Below, piece after piece: positions 26,795 through 38,323 of a stretch of 64,000 nt of DNA; the first letter of the stretch is position 1, and each line of letters opens with the position of its first letter. The stretch spans positions 405,347-469,346 of the forward strand of contig NZ_JBBKBA010000003.1 in NCBI RefSeq assembly GCF_038404985.1. Reading direction: 5' to 3'. The stretch comes from Ferrovibrio sp. MS7. GTDB lineage: Bacteria > Pseudomonadota > Alphaproteobacteria > Ferrovibrionales > Ferrovibrionaceae. The notes below the pieces were generated by a model. It saw only the letters and a list, made by a program, of their open reading frames with translations, ran no database searches and was not told the DNA's origin. The translations under genes and the position numbers were made by a program.

Positions 26795-27835
26795 ATGGCT
26801 CTTTCTACCCGCCGCCGCCGCCAGGTGCTGCTGCTGCTGCGCTTCATCGGCATCGGCAGCCTTGCCGGCGCGCTCTATGGCCTTGCCATCGATTCATCGC
26901 TTGGCGGCGATTCCGCCCGGCTTGGCTTCCTGCGCGGCCTGATCACCGGCGCCATGGTTACATTCGCGATTGCGGTTTTTGAAATCTTCTACGCTACCGG
27001 CCCCAGCGGCCAGGGCCTGCGCCGCCTGCCCTTCATGCGCGTGGCGCTGATCAAGACCGTACTCTACTCCTTCTTCATCGTTTCCCTGGATGGGCTCGGC
27101 AATGTGCTGGTGCCGATCGAGGACGCAGAACCGACCGGCTTCAACTCCGCGACGCTGATTACCCTGGTGGCGGCACTGGGCTTCACCTTCGTGGTCAACA
27201 CGCTGATGCAGATCAACCTGCTGCTCGGTCGCCGCGTGCTGAAGAACTTCATCAAGGGTCGCTACCACCATCCGCGCCTGGAACAGCGCGTGTTCCTGTT
27301 CCTCGACATGCGCGGCTCCACCGCGATTGCCGAGCGCATCGGCGATATCGCCTTCCACAAGCTGCTGAACCAGTTCTTTTCCGACCTCGGCGAAGCGGTG
27401 GAAGATCATGAGGGCAGCATCGAGAAATATGTCGGCGACGAAATGATCGTCACCTGGCCGTCGCCTGTGAGCGATGCCCGTGCCGTCGCCACCATATTCG
27501 CTGCCCGTGACCTGTTGCAGCGCCGCGCCGCTTTCTACGCCGAGCGCCTGGGCGCTGTGCCGGATTTCCGTGCCGTGCTGCATGCCGGTCCGGTGGTGGT
27601 AGGCGAAATGGGCGATTTCAAGCGCGAGATCGCCCTGCTCGGTGATACCATCAACACCACGGCCAAGATCGAGCAATGGGCCAAGGGGGTGGAGCATACG
27701 GTTATCGCCAGCCGCGCCGCGCTCGACGCCATGGGTGCGCTGGAGGATGTAAAGGCCGTTCCGCTCGGTGCGCAGACGCTGCCAGGCAAGGCCCAGCCAC
27801 TAGAACTTTTCGCTTTACAGTCAGAACAGAAATAA
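26795..27835 (+). CDS. Membrane-bound class III adenylate/guanylate cyclase
   Basis: A 346-residue protein with an N-terminal membrane part of about four helices (residues about 12-150) and a C-terminal class III cyclase domain (about 165-335). Catalytic features are visible: the first metal Asp in 'FLDMRGST', the second in 'EKYVGDEMIVTW', and 'LGDTINTTAKIE' near the substrate-binding helix. It makes cAMP or cGMP at the membrane in response to an unknown cue. Choosing between ATP and GTP is not safe from sequence. The MFS gene follows after 19 bp and may be co-transcribed. Confidence 0.88.
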   Translation: MALSTRRRRQVLLLLRFIGIGSLAGALYGLAIDSSLGGDSARLGFLRGLITGAMVTFAIAVFEIFYATGPSGQGLRRLPFMRVALIKTVLYSFFIVSLDGLGNVLVPIEDAEPTGFNSATLITLVAALGFTFVVNTLMQINLLLGRRVLKNFIKGRYHHPRLEQRVFLFLDMRGSTAIAERIGDIAFHKLLNQFFSDLGEAVEDHEGSIEKYVGDEMIVTWPSPVSDARAVATIFAARDLLQRRAAFYAERLGAVPDFRAVLHAGPVVVGEMGDFKREIALLGDTINTTAKIEQWAKGVEHTVIASRAALDAMGALEDVKAVPLGAQTLPGKAQPLELFALQSEQK

Positions 27836-27854
27836 CGCCGGGAAGAGAGTGATC

Positions 27855-29123
27855 ATGAGTACATCGGTTCCGCTGGCATTCATCGCCGGGCGCGTGTTGC
27901 TGCCCTTCGCCTGCGGCTATTTCATGTCCTACCTGTTCCGCTCGGTGAACGCGGTGATCGCGCCGAACCTGCAACAGGATCTTAATATCGGCGCCGCCGA
28001 TCTCGGCAGCCTGACCGCTGCCTATTTCATCATTTTTTCACTGGCACAGTTGCCGCTCGGTATCCTGCTTGACCGCTACGGGCCGCGCCGTGTGCAAGCT
28101 GCCTTGCTGCTTTTCGCCGCGCTCGGCGCCGGCGTGTTCGCCCTCGGCACGCAATTCTCGCATCTGTTCATCGGCCGCACCCTGATCGGCCTGGGCGTTG
28201 CCGGCGGCCTGATGAGCGCGATGAAAACCATTTCGCTGTGGCTGCCCGCTGAACGCTGGGCGCTGGCCAATGGCGTGTTCATGACCGCCGGCGGCCTCGG
28301 CGCACTCTGTGCCACGCTGCCGGTGGAATTGCTGGTGCAGTGGCTCGACTGGCGTGCCGTGTTCTGGATTCTCGCCGCCATGGTGACGGCGGCATCGGCG
28401 GCAATCTTCTTTGCCGTGCCGGAGAAACCCGGCTCGCATAGCGCGGCGGAAAGCCTGGGCAGCCAGTTGCGCGATTGCGGTCGCATCCTGGTCGACCGCC
28501 GCTTCTGGCGCATCGCGCCGGTTTCGATGCTGGGCATGGCCAGCGGCATGGCGATCCAGGGCTTATGGTCCGGGCCTTACCTGCGCGATGTCGGTGGCCT
28601 GGGCCGGCTTGAGGCCGCGGAATTACAGTTCATGCTGGCCGCTGCCTTAACGCTCGGCTTCACCCTCACCGGCATCGTTGCCGACCGGCTGCAGCGCTTT
28701 GGCATCAGCCTGCGCGCAACACTTTGCGCCGCAACGATGCTCTACGGCGTCACGCTGGTGATTCTGGCTGCCGGCTGGGCGCCGACCAGCCTGATCGTCT
28801 GGTGCGTGTTCGGCCTGCTGTGCAACACCACCGTATTGGCCTACCCGATCCTTAGCACGCAGTTCCCGGCGCAAGTCACCGGTCGCGTCAACACGCTGCT
28901 GAACGGCGTGGTATTCGGCTTCGCCTTCTTCGCCCAGGCCGGACTCGGCTGGATCATCGACCTGTGGCCGCGCCAGGCCAATGGCGGCTATCCGCCGGAA
29001 GCCTATACCTGGGCCTTCGGCATCCCGCTGGTGGCGATGCTGCTGGCGTTGCTGTGGTACATGGCGCCGGGGCGTACCAAAATGGATAGAGATGCGCGGA
29101 TCAAGTCCGCGCATGACGACTGA
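27855..29123 (+). CDS. MFS transporter; C-terminus supplied by a palindromic repeat
   Basis: A 422-residue major facilitator protein with twelve predicted helices. The loop 2-3 motif is 'PLGILLDRYGPRR' and the family-typical 'GLGVAGGLMSAMKTISLWLPAERWALANG' runs along helices 4-5. It probably imports or exports a small organic acid; the substrate is unknown. The start at 27855 is preferred (GAAGAGAG ribosome-binding site) over GTG at 27849. The last ten residues, 'DARIKSAHDD', are encoded by the repeat unit at 29089-29117, so the original C-terminus was replaced when the repeat arrived. Confidence 0.87.
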   Translation: MSTSVPLAFIAGRVLLPFACGYFMSYLFRSVNAVIAPNLQQDLNIGAADLGSLTAAYFIIFSLAQLPLGILLDRYGPRRVQAALLLFAALGAGVFALGTQFSHLFIGRTLIGLGVAGGLMSAMKTISLWLPAERWALANGVFMTAGGLGALCATLPVELLVQWLDWRAVFWILAAMVTAASAAIFFAVPEKPGSHSAAESLGSQLRDCGRILVDRRFWRIAPVSMLGMASGMAIQGLWSGPYLRDVGGLGRLEAAELQFMLAAALTLGFTLTGIVADRLQRFGISLRATLCAATMLYGVTLVILAAGWAPTSLIVWCVFGLLCNTTVLAYPILSTQFPAQVTGRVNTLLNGVVFGFAFFAQAGLGWIIDLWPRQANGGYPPEAYTWAFGIPLVAMLLALLWYMAPGRTKMDRDARIKSAHDD

Positions 29124-29163
29124 AGAGTAAACACGTCATCCCCGGGCTTGACCCGGGGATCTC
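29089..29163. repeat. Second inverted pair of palindromic repeat units, one inside a coding region
   Basis: A unit with core GCGCGGA-TCAAG-TCCGCGC (29089-29117) is followed by a unit with core CCCCGGGC-TTGA-CCCGGGG (29135-29163). The order is opposite to that at 19697-19768. The first unit overlaps the last ten codons of the MFS gene and ends just before its stop. The second lies 7 bases from the ugd stop. Both hairpins may act as a bidirectional terminator for these convergent genes. Confidence 0.85.
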
Positions 29164-29170
29164 ATGCCAC

Positions 29171-30481
29171 TCACACGCTGGGCCGGCCGACGGAGTGATA
29201 GGTGAAGCCGGCCTGGCTCATCTCCTGCGGCTTGTAGATGTTACGCAGGTCGATCATCAGCGGCTGCTTCAGCAGGCGCTTCAGGCGGTCGAGATCGAGG
29301 GCGCGGAACTGGTTCCACTCGGTGATGATCACCACCGCGTCGGCACCTTCCACGGCCTGATACGGCCCTTCGCACCATTCCAGGCCGGAAAGCAGCTTCT
29401 TCGCCTCGCCCATGCCTTCCGGGTCATAGACGCGCAAGGCGGCACCCGCTGCCTGCAAGGCCGGCACAATCACCAGGCTGGGGCTGTCGCGCATGTCGTC
29501 GGTCTCGGGCTTGAAGGTCAGGCCCAGCACGGCAACGGTCTTGCCGGCCAGCTTGCCACCCATCGCCGCGATCACCTTCTCGGCCATGCGCTGCTTGCGC
29601 TTCTCGTTGATGTCCACCACGGTTTCGACGATGCGCAGCGGCGCATCATGCTTGCGGCCGGTGGCGACCAGCGCCTGGGTATCCTTCGGGAAGCAGGAGC
29701 CGCCATAGCCCGGGCCGGCATGCAGGAACTTGCCGCCGATGCGGCCATCCAGGCCGATGCCTTTGGCCACATCCTGCACATTCACGCCGGTCTTTTCGCA
29801 AAGATCGGCGATCTCGTTGATGAAGGTGATCTTGGTCGCCAGGAAGGCATTGGCGGCATACTTGATCAGTTCGGCGGTTTCGAGCTGGGTGAACAGGATC
29901 GGCGTTTCGTTGATATAGAGTGGCCGGTAGAGGCGGCGCAGCAGATCCTTCGCCCAGTCGCTCTCGGCGCCGCAGACCACGCGGTCCGGCCGCATGAAAT
30001 CCTCGATGGCCGCACCCTCGCGCAGGAATTCCGGGTTCGACGCCATCTCGAATTCGGCATCCGGCCGGGTGGCGCGGATGATGCGCTCCACCTCGCGGCC
30101 CGTGCCCACCGGCACAGTGGACTTGGTGACGACCAGGGTGCGCCGCGTCATGCTTTCAGCGATCTCGCGCGCGGCAGCATAGACATAGCTCAAATCGGCC
30201 TCGCCATCGCCGCGCCGCGACGGCGTGCCGACGGCGATGAACACCGCCTCGGCCTCCGCCATGCCGGCGCGGATATCCTGGGTGAAGCTGAGCCGCCCGG
30301 CTTTCACATTGCGCGCCACCAGATCCTCGAGCCCCGGCTCGAAGATCGGGATCTCGCCGCGCTCCAGGGCTTCGATGCGCTCCGGATTCTTGTCGACACA
30401 AATCACCGTATGGCCGAATTCCGAGAAGCAGGCTCCCGAAACCAGGCCGACATAGCCGGTGCCGATCATCGCGACGCGCAT
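29171..30481 (-). CDS. ugd: UDP-glucose 6-dehydrogenase
   Basis: A 436-residue NAD-dependent enzyme oxidising UDP-glucose to UDP-glucuronate for surface polysaccharides. The N-terminal Rossmann motif is 'IGTGYVGLVSGACFSEFG', and the catalytic Cys lies in 'GYGGSCFPKDTQAL' near residue 262. 'GLTFKPETDDMRDSPS' is the C-terminal UDP-binding signature. The ribosome-binding site GGGGGAG is 7 bases upstream. It lies 25 bp downstream of galU, which makes its substrate, forming a two-gene operon. Confidence 0.94.
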   Translation of the reverse strand: MRVAMIGTGYVGLVSGACFSEFGHTVICVDKNPERIEALERGEIPIFEPGLEDLVARNVKAGRLSFTQDIRAGMAEAEAVFIAVGTPSRRGDGEADLSYVYAAAREIAESMTRRTLVVTKSTVPVGTGREVERIIRATRPDAEFEMASNPEFLREGAAIEDFMRPDRVVCGAESDWAKDLLRRLYRPLYINETPILFTQLETAELIKYAANAFLATKITFINEIADLCEKTGVNVQDVAKGIGLDGRIGGKFLHAGPGYGGSCFPKDTQALVATGRKHDAPLRIVETVVDINEKRKQRMAEKVIAAMGGKLAGKTVAVLGLTFKPETDDMRDSPSLVIVPALQAAGAALRVYDPEGMGEAKKLLSGLEWCEGPYQAVEGADAVVIITEWNQFRALDLDRLKRLLKQPLMIDLRNIYKPQEMSQAGFTYHSVGRPSV

Positions 30482-30506
30482 CGTGTTACTCCCCCGGGGG
30501 TGACGC

Positions 30507-31385
30507 TTACAGCGTCTTGACTACTTCGCGCATGATGCGGGCCGCATCGGCGCGCAGGTCGGGCCGATCCAGCGCAAAGGCGATGTTGGCTTCAAGGAAG
30601 CCGATCTTGTCGCCGCAATCATAACGCTCGCCCTTGAAGCGCAGACCGTTGAACGGCAACTCGCCGATCATCTTGGCCAGGGCATCGGTAAGCTGGATTT
30701 CGCCGCCAGCGCCGCGCTGCACCTGATCCAGATAATCGAACACGCGCGGCTGCAGGATATAGCGGCCGATCACGGCGGTGGTGCTCGGCGCGGCAGCCGG
30801 TTCCGGCTTTTCCACCAGGCCCTTGACCTCGACCATGCGGCCTTCGCTCTTGCCCGGATCGACCACGCCATAGCGGCGAGTATGCTCGCGCGGCACTTCC
30901 ATGGCGGCGATCATGTTGCCGCCGACCTCGTTATAGGCCTCGATCATCTGCGCCAGGCAGCCGGTGCGGGCCAGGATCAAGTCGTCCGCCAGCAGCACGG
31001 CGAAGGGTTCGTTGCCGACCAGCGACTTGGCACAGCGCACGGCATGACCCAGCCCCAGCGGCTCCATCTGGCGGGTATAGGCGACCTGGCCGGCCTGCGG
31101 CATCCAGCTATGGATCGCTTCCAGCAGGTCGCGCTTGCTGCGGTCACGCAGCACGTCTTCCAGTTCGTAGGAGCGGTCGAAATGGTCTTCGATCGCCTGC
31201 TTGCCACGGCCGGTGACGAAAATGAATTCCTCGATGCCGGCGGCCTTGGCCTCTTCCACCGCATATTGGATCAGCGGCTTGTCGACGACAGTGAGCATTT
31301 CCTTCGGCATCGACTTGGTGGCCGGCAGGAAGCGGGTGCCGAGGCCGCCGACGGGAAAGACGGCCTTGCGGATCGGACGAATCAT
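30507..31385 (-). CDS. galU: UTP-glucose-1-phosphate uridylyltransferase
   Basis: A 292-residue nucleotidyltransferase that makes UDP-glucose. The signature 'AVFPVGGLGTRFLPATKSMPKEML' lies at residues about 8-31 (written here across its G-rich loop and K-P-M-E motif). 'VDKPLIQYAVEEA' and 'DDLILA' (metal-binding Asp) follow. The start at 31385 is set by the conserved N-terminus; an in-frame ATG at 31448 lies in the leader. It is upstream of ugd on the same strand, giving UDP-glucose then UDP-glucuronate. Confidence 0.94.
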   Translation of the reverse strand: MIRPIRKAVFPVGGLGTRFLPATKSMPKEMLTVVDKPLIQYAVEEAKAAGIEEFIFVTGRGKQAIEDHFDRSYELEDVLRDRSKRDLLEAIHSWMPQAGQVAYTRQMEPLGLGHAVRCAKSLVGNEPFAVLLADDLILARTGCLAQMIEAYNEVGGNMIAAMEVPREHTRRYGVVDPGKSEGRMVEVKGLVEKPEPAAAPSTTAVIGRYILQPRVFDYLDQVQRGAGGEIQLTDALAKMIGELPFNGLRFKGERYDCGDKIGFLEANIAFALDRPDLRADAARIMREVVKTL

Positions 31386-31595
31386 GGGCGCGAGACTTTC
31401 GGGGTTGTTCGTGGTCAGGTTTTTACGCCGAGGCGGGTTCCCGTGCAACCGGGTGGCCGCGCCGACAGCCCCGGTTCTGCCCCCGCTTTGCGGCGGAATT
31501 ACGACAAATTCCTTTTGATTTGAAGGCCTTTGAGGGGGGCGCCGGCTGGGCTATGATCCGCCTCCCCCGACCCGCCGTCGCCCAGGAGCTGCCCG

Positions 31596-32399
31596 ATGTC
31601 CGCCGCCCTCGACCTCAGCCCGGATACAATTGTGCTGCGCGAGCAGGCCGCGCCGGGCGTGGTGCGCCTGACGCTGAACCGGCCCAAGGCCTATAACGCG
31701 CTGTCCTCCGACCTGATGCGGCAGTTGCAGGCGGAACTCGACGTCCTCCGCAATGACCGCGCCACCACGGTCGTGATCATCGCCGCCAGCGGCCCCGGCT
31801 TCTGCGCCGGCCACGACCTGAAGGAAGTGCGCGGCCTGCCGAACCGCAAGGCGATCGAAAACCTGTTCAAGCAATGCTCGACCCTGATGCAATCCATCGT
31901 GGCGTTGCCCAAGCCGGTGATCGCCCAGGTGCATGGCACTGCCAGCGCCGCCGGCTGCCAGTTGGTGGCGAGCTGCGACCTGGCCGTGGCCGCCGATACC
32001 GCCCGCTTCGCCACGCCGGGCGTGAATATCGGGTTGTTCTGCTCCACCCCGATGGTGGCCTTGTCGCGCAATGTCTCGAACAAGCAGGCCATGGAAATGC
32101 TGCTCACCGGCGAGCCGGCCAGCGCCCAGCATGCCCGCGAGATCGGCCTGATCAACCGCGTGGTGCCCGCCGCCGAGCTGGCCGATGCCACCCTGAAGCT
32201 GGCCGAGCTGATCGCCTCGAAATCGCCGCTGACACTCAAAATCGGCAAGGAAGCCTTCTACCGCCAGCGCGAATTGCCGCTGGCCCAGGCCTATGACTAT
32301 GCCTCGCAGGTGATGACCGAGAATATGCTGATCCGCGATGCCGAGGAAGGCATCGACGCCTTTATCGAAAAGCGCATCCCCTGCTGGAAGGGCGAGTGA
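31596..32399 (+). CDS. Enoyl-CoA hydratase family protein
   Basis: A 267-residue crotonase-fold protein resembling enoyl-CoA hydratase domain-containing protein 3 (ECHDC3-type). The segments 'GFCAGHDLKEVRG' (about 68-80) and 'HGTASAAGCQLVASCDLAVAA' (about 112-132) make the oxyanion hole. The ribosome-binding site AGGAG lies 7 bases before the ATG. It forms a run with the CoA-binding protein gene (9 bp later) and metY (5 bp after that), so all three are probably co-transcribed. The substrate is unknown. Confidence 0.87.
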   Translation: MSAALDLSPDTIVLREQAAPGVVRLTLNRPKAYNALSSDLMRQLQAELDVLRNDRATTVVIIAASGPGFCAGHDLKEVRGLPNRKAIENLFKQCSTLMQSIVALPKPVIAQVHGTASAAGCQLVASCDLAVAADTARFATPGVNIGLFCSTPMVALSRNVSNKQAMEMLLTGEPASAQHAREIGLINRVVPAAELADATLKLAELIASKSPLTLKIGKEAFYRQRELPLAQAYDYASQVMTENMLIRDAEEGIDAFIEKRIPCWKGE

Positions 32400-32408
32400 G
32401 TCCCGATC

Positions 32409-32891
32409 ATGAATCACGATAGCTATAGCGAAGACTATATCCGCGGCATCCTGCGCAGCACGCAGGTGATCGCCATGGTGGGCGCCAGCGCCAACTGGAA
32501 CCGGCCGTCCTATTTCGCGATGAAATACCTGCAGGCCAAGGGCTACCGCGTCATCCCGGTGAACCCGCGCGAAGTCGGCAAGGAAATCCTCGGCGAGAAG
32601 GTCTATGGAGCCTTGAGTGAAATTCCAGTGAAGGTTGACATGGTGGATTGCTTCCGCAATTCGGAAGCCATCCCGCCGATTGCCGACGAAGCAATCAAGA
32701 TCGGCGCCAAGGTGCTGTGGATGCAGCTTGGCGTGCGCAACGACGAAGCAGCCGCCAAGGCGGAAGCCGCCGGGCTGAAGGTGGTGATGAATCGCTGCCC
32801 GAAGATCGAATATGGCCGCCTGTCGCTGGAAATCGGCTGGATGGGGGTGAATACCCGTGTCATCTCCGCCAAGAAGCAACGCCGGATCTGA
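32409..32891 (+). CDS. CoA-binding Rossmann protein (YccU-like)
   Basis: A 160-residue protein consisting of one CoA-binding domain like that of succinyl-CoA synthetase alpha chains. 'IAMVGASANWNRPSYFAMKYL' contains the nucleotide-binding loop, followed by 'GYRVIPVNP' and 'VLWMQLGVRNDEAAAKAEAAG'. The family is stand-alone and of unsettled function. Its common neighbour is an O-acetylhomoserine sulfhydrylase gene, and here metY begins 5 bases downstream, which suggests a link with sulfur amino acid metabolism. Confidence 0.85.
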   Translation: MNHDSYSEDYIRGILRSTQVIAMVGASANWNRPSYFAMKYLQAKGYRVIPVNPREVGKEILGEKVYGALSEIPVKVDMVDCFRNSEAIPPIADEAIKIGAKVLWMQLGVRNDEAAAKAEAAGLKVVMNRCPKIEYGRLSLEIGWMGVNTRVISAKKQRRI

Positions 32892-32896
32892 GTGTC

Positions 32897-34216
32897 ATGA
32901 GCAACAACACGAATCCCCCCTCCCCTAACAATCCCAACGCCTCGCCCTTCGGCTTCGACACCCTGCAGGTGCATGCCGGCACCTCGCCTGAGCCGAATAC
33001 CGGCGCCCGCACCACGCCGATCTTCCAGACCACGGCCTATGTGTTCGACGACGTGGACCATGCCGCGTCGCTGTTCAACCTGCAGACCTTCGGCAACATC
33101 TATACCCGCCTCACCAACCCCACCACCGCCGTGCTGGAGCAGAAGGTGGCCGCCCTTGAGAATGCGCGCGCCGCCACCGCCGTGGCTTCCGGCCATGCGG
33201 CGCAGCTCATCGCCTGCCACATGCTGATGAATCCGGGCGATCATATCGTCGCCTCGCGCAAGCTCTATGGCGGCTCGATCACCCAGTTCACGCACAGCTT
33301 CAAGCGTTTCGACTGGCACGCGACCTTTGTCGATCCCGATGATATCGCCGGCTTTGCCGCCGCCATCACGCCCAAGACCAAGGCGATCTTCGTCGAAAGC
33401 CTGGCCAATCCGGGCGGCGTGATTTCCGATATCGAGGCTTTGGCAAAGGTAGCGCATGACGCCGGCATCCCGCTGATCGTCGATAACACCATGGCGACGC
33501 CCTATCTCTGCCGCCCGGTCGAATGGGGCGCCGATATCGTGCTGCATTCCGCCACCAAGTTCCTTGGCGGCCACGGCAACTCGATGGGCGGCGTGATCGT
33601 CGATGGCGGCAATTTCAACTGGGGCCAGAACGACAAATTCCCCCATGTCGCCGCCGCCACGCCGGCCTATCACGGCCTGAACTTCTACGAGACCTTCGGC
33701 GACATGGCCTTTGCCGTCGCCTGCCGCGCGGTGAGCTTGCGCGATCTCGGCCCGGCGATCTCGCCGTTCAATGCCTTCATGATCCTCACCGGCATGGAAA
33801 CCCTGAGCCTGCGCATGCAGAAGCATTGCGCCAATGGCCAGGCGGTCGCCGAGTTCCTCTCCAAGCATCCCAAGGTGGCCTGGGTCAGCTATGCCGGCCT
33901 GCCCAGCGACCGCTATCACGCGCTGGCGAAGAAGTACCTGCCCAAGGGCGCCGGCTCGGTCTTCACCTTCGGCGTCAAGGGCGGCTATGCCGCCGGCACC
34001 AAGCTGGTGGAGACCGTGAAGCTGTGGTCACACCTCGCCAATATCGGCGATACCCGCAGCCTGATCATCCACCCCGCCTCCACCACGCACCGCCAGCTCA
34101 CGCCCGAACAGCGCGCCGGTGCCGGTGCTGGCGACGACACCATCCGCCTGTCCGTGGGTATCGAGGATGTCGCCGACCTGATCAGCGATCTGGATGCGGG
34201 CCTGAACGCCGCCTGA
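32897..34216 (+). CDS. metY: O-acetylhomoserine aminocarboxypropyltransferase (sulfhydrylase)
   Basis: A 439-residue PLP enzyme of the Cys/Met-metabolism family, making homocysteine from O-acetylhomoserine and sulfide. The PLP lysine is in '[11 protein letters not shown]' near residue 218. The segments '[21 protein letters not shown]', '[13 protein letters not shown]' and '[12 protein letters not shown]' are typical of MetY. The last codons and the stop (34214-34216) are part of the 17-bp direct repeat that flanks the AT-rich gene, whose ATG follows 3 bases later. Confidence 0.92.
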   Translation: MSNNTNPPSPNNPNASPFGFDTLQVHAGTSPEPNTGARTTPIFQTTAYVFDDVDHAASLFNLQTFGNIYTRLTNPTTAVLEQKVAALENARAATAVASGHAAQLIACHMLMNPGDHIVASRKLYGGSITQFTHSFKRFDWHATFVDPDDIAGFAAAITPKTKAIFVESLANPGGVISDIEALAKVAHDAGIPLIVDNTMATPYLCRPVEWGADIVLHSATKFLGGHGNSMGGVIVDGGNFNWGQNDKFPHVAAATPAYHGLNFYETFGDMAFAVACRAVSLRDLGPAISPFNAFMILTGMETLSLRMQKHCANGQAVAEFLSKHPKVAWVSYAGLPSDRYHALAKKYLPKGAGSVFTFGVKGGYAAGTKLVETVKLWSHLANIGDTRSLIIHPASTTHRQLTPEQRAGAGAGDDTIRLSVGIEDVADLISDLDAGLNAA

Positions 34217-34219
34217 ACT
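34203..34219 (+). repeat. 17-bp direct repeat, left copy (flanks AT-rich insertion)
   Basis: TGAACGCCGCCTGAACT. It is identical to 34899-34915. It covers the last codons of metY and its stop, and the next base is the ATG of the AT-rich gene. Confidence 0.92.
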
Positions 34220-34867
34220 ATGCCTACGGACGAAGAAAAAACGGCCTTAAGAAGAAAAGTCAAAAGCATACGGCTGAGTTACAATACTATTTTAGACCGA
34301 CTGGCTCGCCTAACCTCCTTTGCAAATGCGTTAGAAAGTGAAACTGAAGTAGATATAAACGAGCGACAAAAATCACTGTTTGTTGATGACATTATCGCAC
34401 TAGCTATTAATGCACGCCGCTTCTTGTCTGATTTGGAAATGACAAAGGCATCACAAAAAGCACACGTTCCACTCTTAGGTTTTTATTTTAAACAGAATTA
34501 CGAAGATGTTGATATTTATCCCAGCACAAAAACAATACCCATTTCTAGAATTCTAAATATCATTATCCATCATAAAGAACTTGTCATCTTTCGATCAAAG
34601 ATGGATATCGTCGCAAAACTAATAATACGACCGCGCAACATCGAGAGCAGCGAACTCGACAGTTTTTTCCATATATACAATATAACTCAAAAGCTTCGGA
34701 TGCAGAAAATTAAACCCATAATGAGCATCCAGTCTGACAAGCCTACAATGCTTGTTTTGCAAGTATCAGAATTTATAAGCGTCTTCTCTGAAGCCATCTT
34801 CACAAAGGCTATCGAACATTGTGAGGATCATGAAATTTTTCTAAATGATAATTGGGATGAATATTGA
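34220..34867 (+). CDS. AT-rich hypothetical gene, horizontally acquired
   Basis: A 215-residue protein with no recognised family. It is strongly A+T-rich and uses AT-ending codons (many aaa, ata and tta), unlike every neighbour. It appears soluble and largely helical: a charged N-terminal helix ('EEKTALRRKVKSIRLSYNTIL'-type region), a middle part with 'LLGFYFKQNYEDVDIYPSTK', and an acidic end 'HEIFLNDNWDEY'. There is no signal peptide. The ATG lies 3 bases after the metY stop with no ribosome-binding site, so expression may depend on metY read-through. A 17-bp perfect direct repeat bounds it at 34203-34219 and 34899-34915. Defence or phage-related cargo is possible but unsupported. Confidence 0.75.
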   Translation: MPTDEEKTALRRKVKSIRLSYNTILDRLARLTSFANALESETEVDINERQKSLFVDDIIALAINARRFLSDLEMTKASQKAHVPLLGFYFKQNYEDVDIYPSTKTIPISRILNIIIHHKELVIFRSKMDIVAKLIIRPRNIESSELDSFFHIYNITQKLRMQKIKPIMSIQSDKPTMLVLQVSEFISVFSEAIFTKAIEHCEDHEIFLNDNWDEY

Positions 34868-34877
34868 TTAAAGCTTT

Positions 34878-37033
<2,156 letters not shown>

Positions 37034-38245
37034 TTACTCCGCTGCCTGGGCTTCCGGCGCAGCCGCCGCGGCATTGCCGTTATCCTTGGGCAGCAGCAGC
37101 GCGAAGGCACCGGCACCAATGGCGCAGCAGCCGAGTACGACGAACAGAATGTCCAGCGAGCCGGTGAACCGGTAGATCACCGGGATCATCGCCGCGCCGA
37201 GCGAGCCGACACCCAGGGTCAGCACGAATTTGGCGCCGAAGGCGCGGCCGCGCCATTGCGGCGGCGTATAGCGCGCCAGCAGCGAATTCTCCGCCGGCTG
37301 GCCCAGCACATTAAGGCCCACCATCAACGCCGCGACGCCGACCAGGGCCGGATGCACAGTGATCATGCCAATTGCGATCACCGGGATCTGCAGCCATTGC
37401 GCGCTGGCATAAACGCCGCGCAGCGAATAGCGGTCGGCGAGTTCGCCCCCCACCACCTGCAGCAAAGCCGAGAGCGTGTAGACCAGCGTGACCATGCCGC
37501 CGATGCCCAGCACCGAACCGCCAAGCGTGGCGCCAAGGCGTTCGTCGAACACCTTGGGCAGAGCAAAGGATGTTGCCTGGAAGGTCAGGCCGGTGCACAG
37601 CATGGTGGCCGACATCACCCAGAAAACGCGCCAGATATCCGCCTTCTCCGGCTGCGGCTGCGGCGACATATCCTCGCCGCGATCCAGCAGCAGATCGCTT
37701 TGCCGCGCCCAGACGAAGGCAAGGCCGATCACCAGGCAGACCAAGCCCGGCACGATGAAGGCAGCGCGCCAGCCGTAGAAATTCGCCAGCAGGCCGGCAA
37801 CCAGGGCAGCGGAAGCCGTGCCGATGGAGCCGAACACGCCATTGATGCCAAGCGCACGGCCGCGATTGGCGGCATTGCGCACCAGCCAGGGAATACCGAC
37901 CGGATGATAGATCGAGGCGAACAGGCCGATGCAGGCAAGGCCGAGGCAGAGGGAGAGCGGACCATCCGCGAAACCCGCCGCGATGGAACCGGCACCGACG
38001 CCAAGGAAGAACAACGCCATCATGCCCGAGGCGGACCATTTGTCGCCAAGCCAGCCGGCGGGCAGAGCCGCGGCGCCGAACAACACGCTCATCGGAATCG
38101 AGAGCGCAAACAGCGTGTCGTAGCTCATGCCCCATTCACGCTCGAGCACCAGCACCACGGTGGCGAAGAGCAAGGTGAACAGGTGGGAAAAGGTGTGCGC
38201 GACGCTGGAAAAGGCCAGCGTCAGGAAAGCGGCGTGTTTCTGCAT
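37034..38245 (-). CDS. MFS transporter, possibly for aromatic acids
   Basis: A 403-residue major facilitator protein with twelve predicted helices. The N-terminal 'HTFSHLFTLLFATVVLVLEREWGMSYDTLF' and motif A-like 'AGWLGDKWSASGMM' resemble the fosmidomycin-resistance/NarK-like branch. The C-terminus is a short Ala-rich tail. It converges on pobA with zero bases between stop codons. A role in 4-hydroxybenzoate uptake or efflux is suggested only by position. Confidence 0.82.
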   Translation of the reverse strand: MQKHAAFLTLAFSSVAHTFSHLFTLLFATVVLVLEREWGMSYDTLFALSIPMSVLFGAAALPAGWLGDKWSASGMMALFFLGVGAGSIAAGFADGPLSLCLGLACIGLFASIYHPVGIPWLVRNAANRGRALGINGVFGSIGTASAALVAGLLANFYGWRAAFIVPGLVCLVIGLAFVWARQSDLLLDRGEDMSPQPQPEKADIWRVFWVMSATMLCTGLTFQATSFALPKVFDERLGATLGGSVLGIGGMVTLVYTLSALLQVVGGELADRYSLRGVYASAQWLQIPVIAIGMITVHPALVGVAALMVGLNVLGQPAENSLLARYTPPQWRGRAFGAKFVLTLGVGSLGAAMIPVIYRFTGSLDILFVVLGCCAIGAGAFALLLPKDNGNAAAAAPEAQAAE

Positions 38246-38323
38246 GGGGAGCCCGGCTGATTCTTAGGCCTAGCCTACGCCTCCTGCCCGTCAGGACAAG
38301 CGGTAAAAATGCACCGCTACAAT

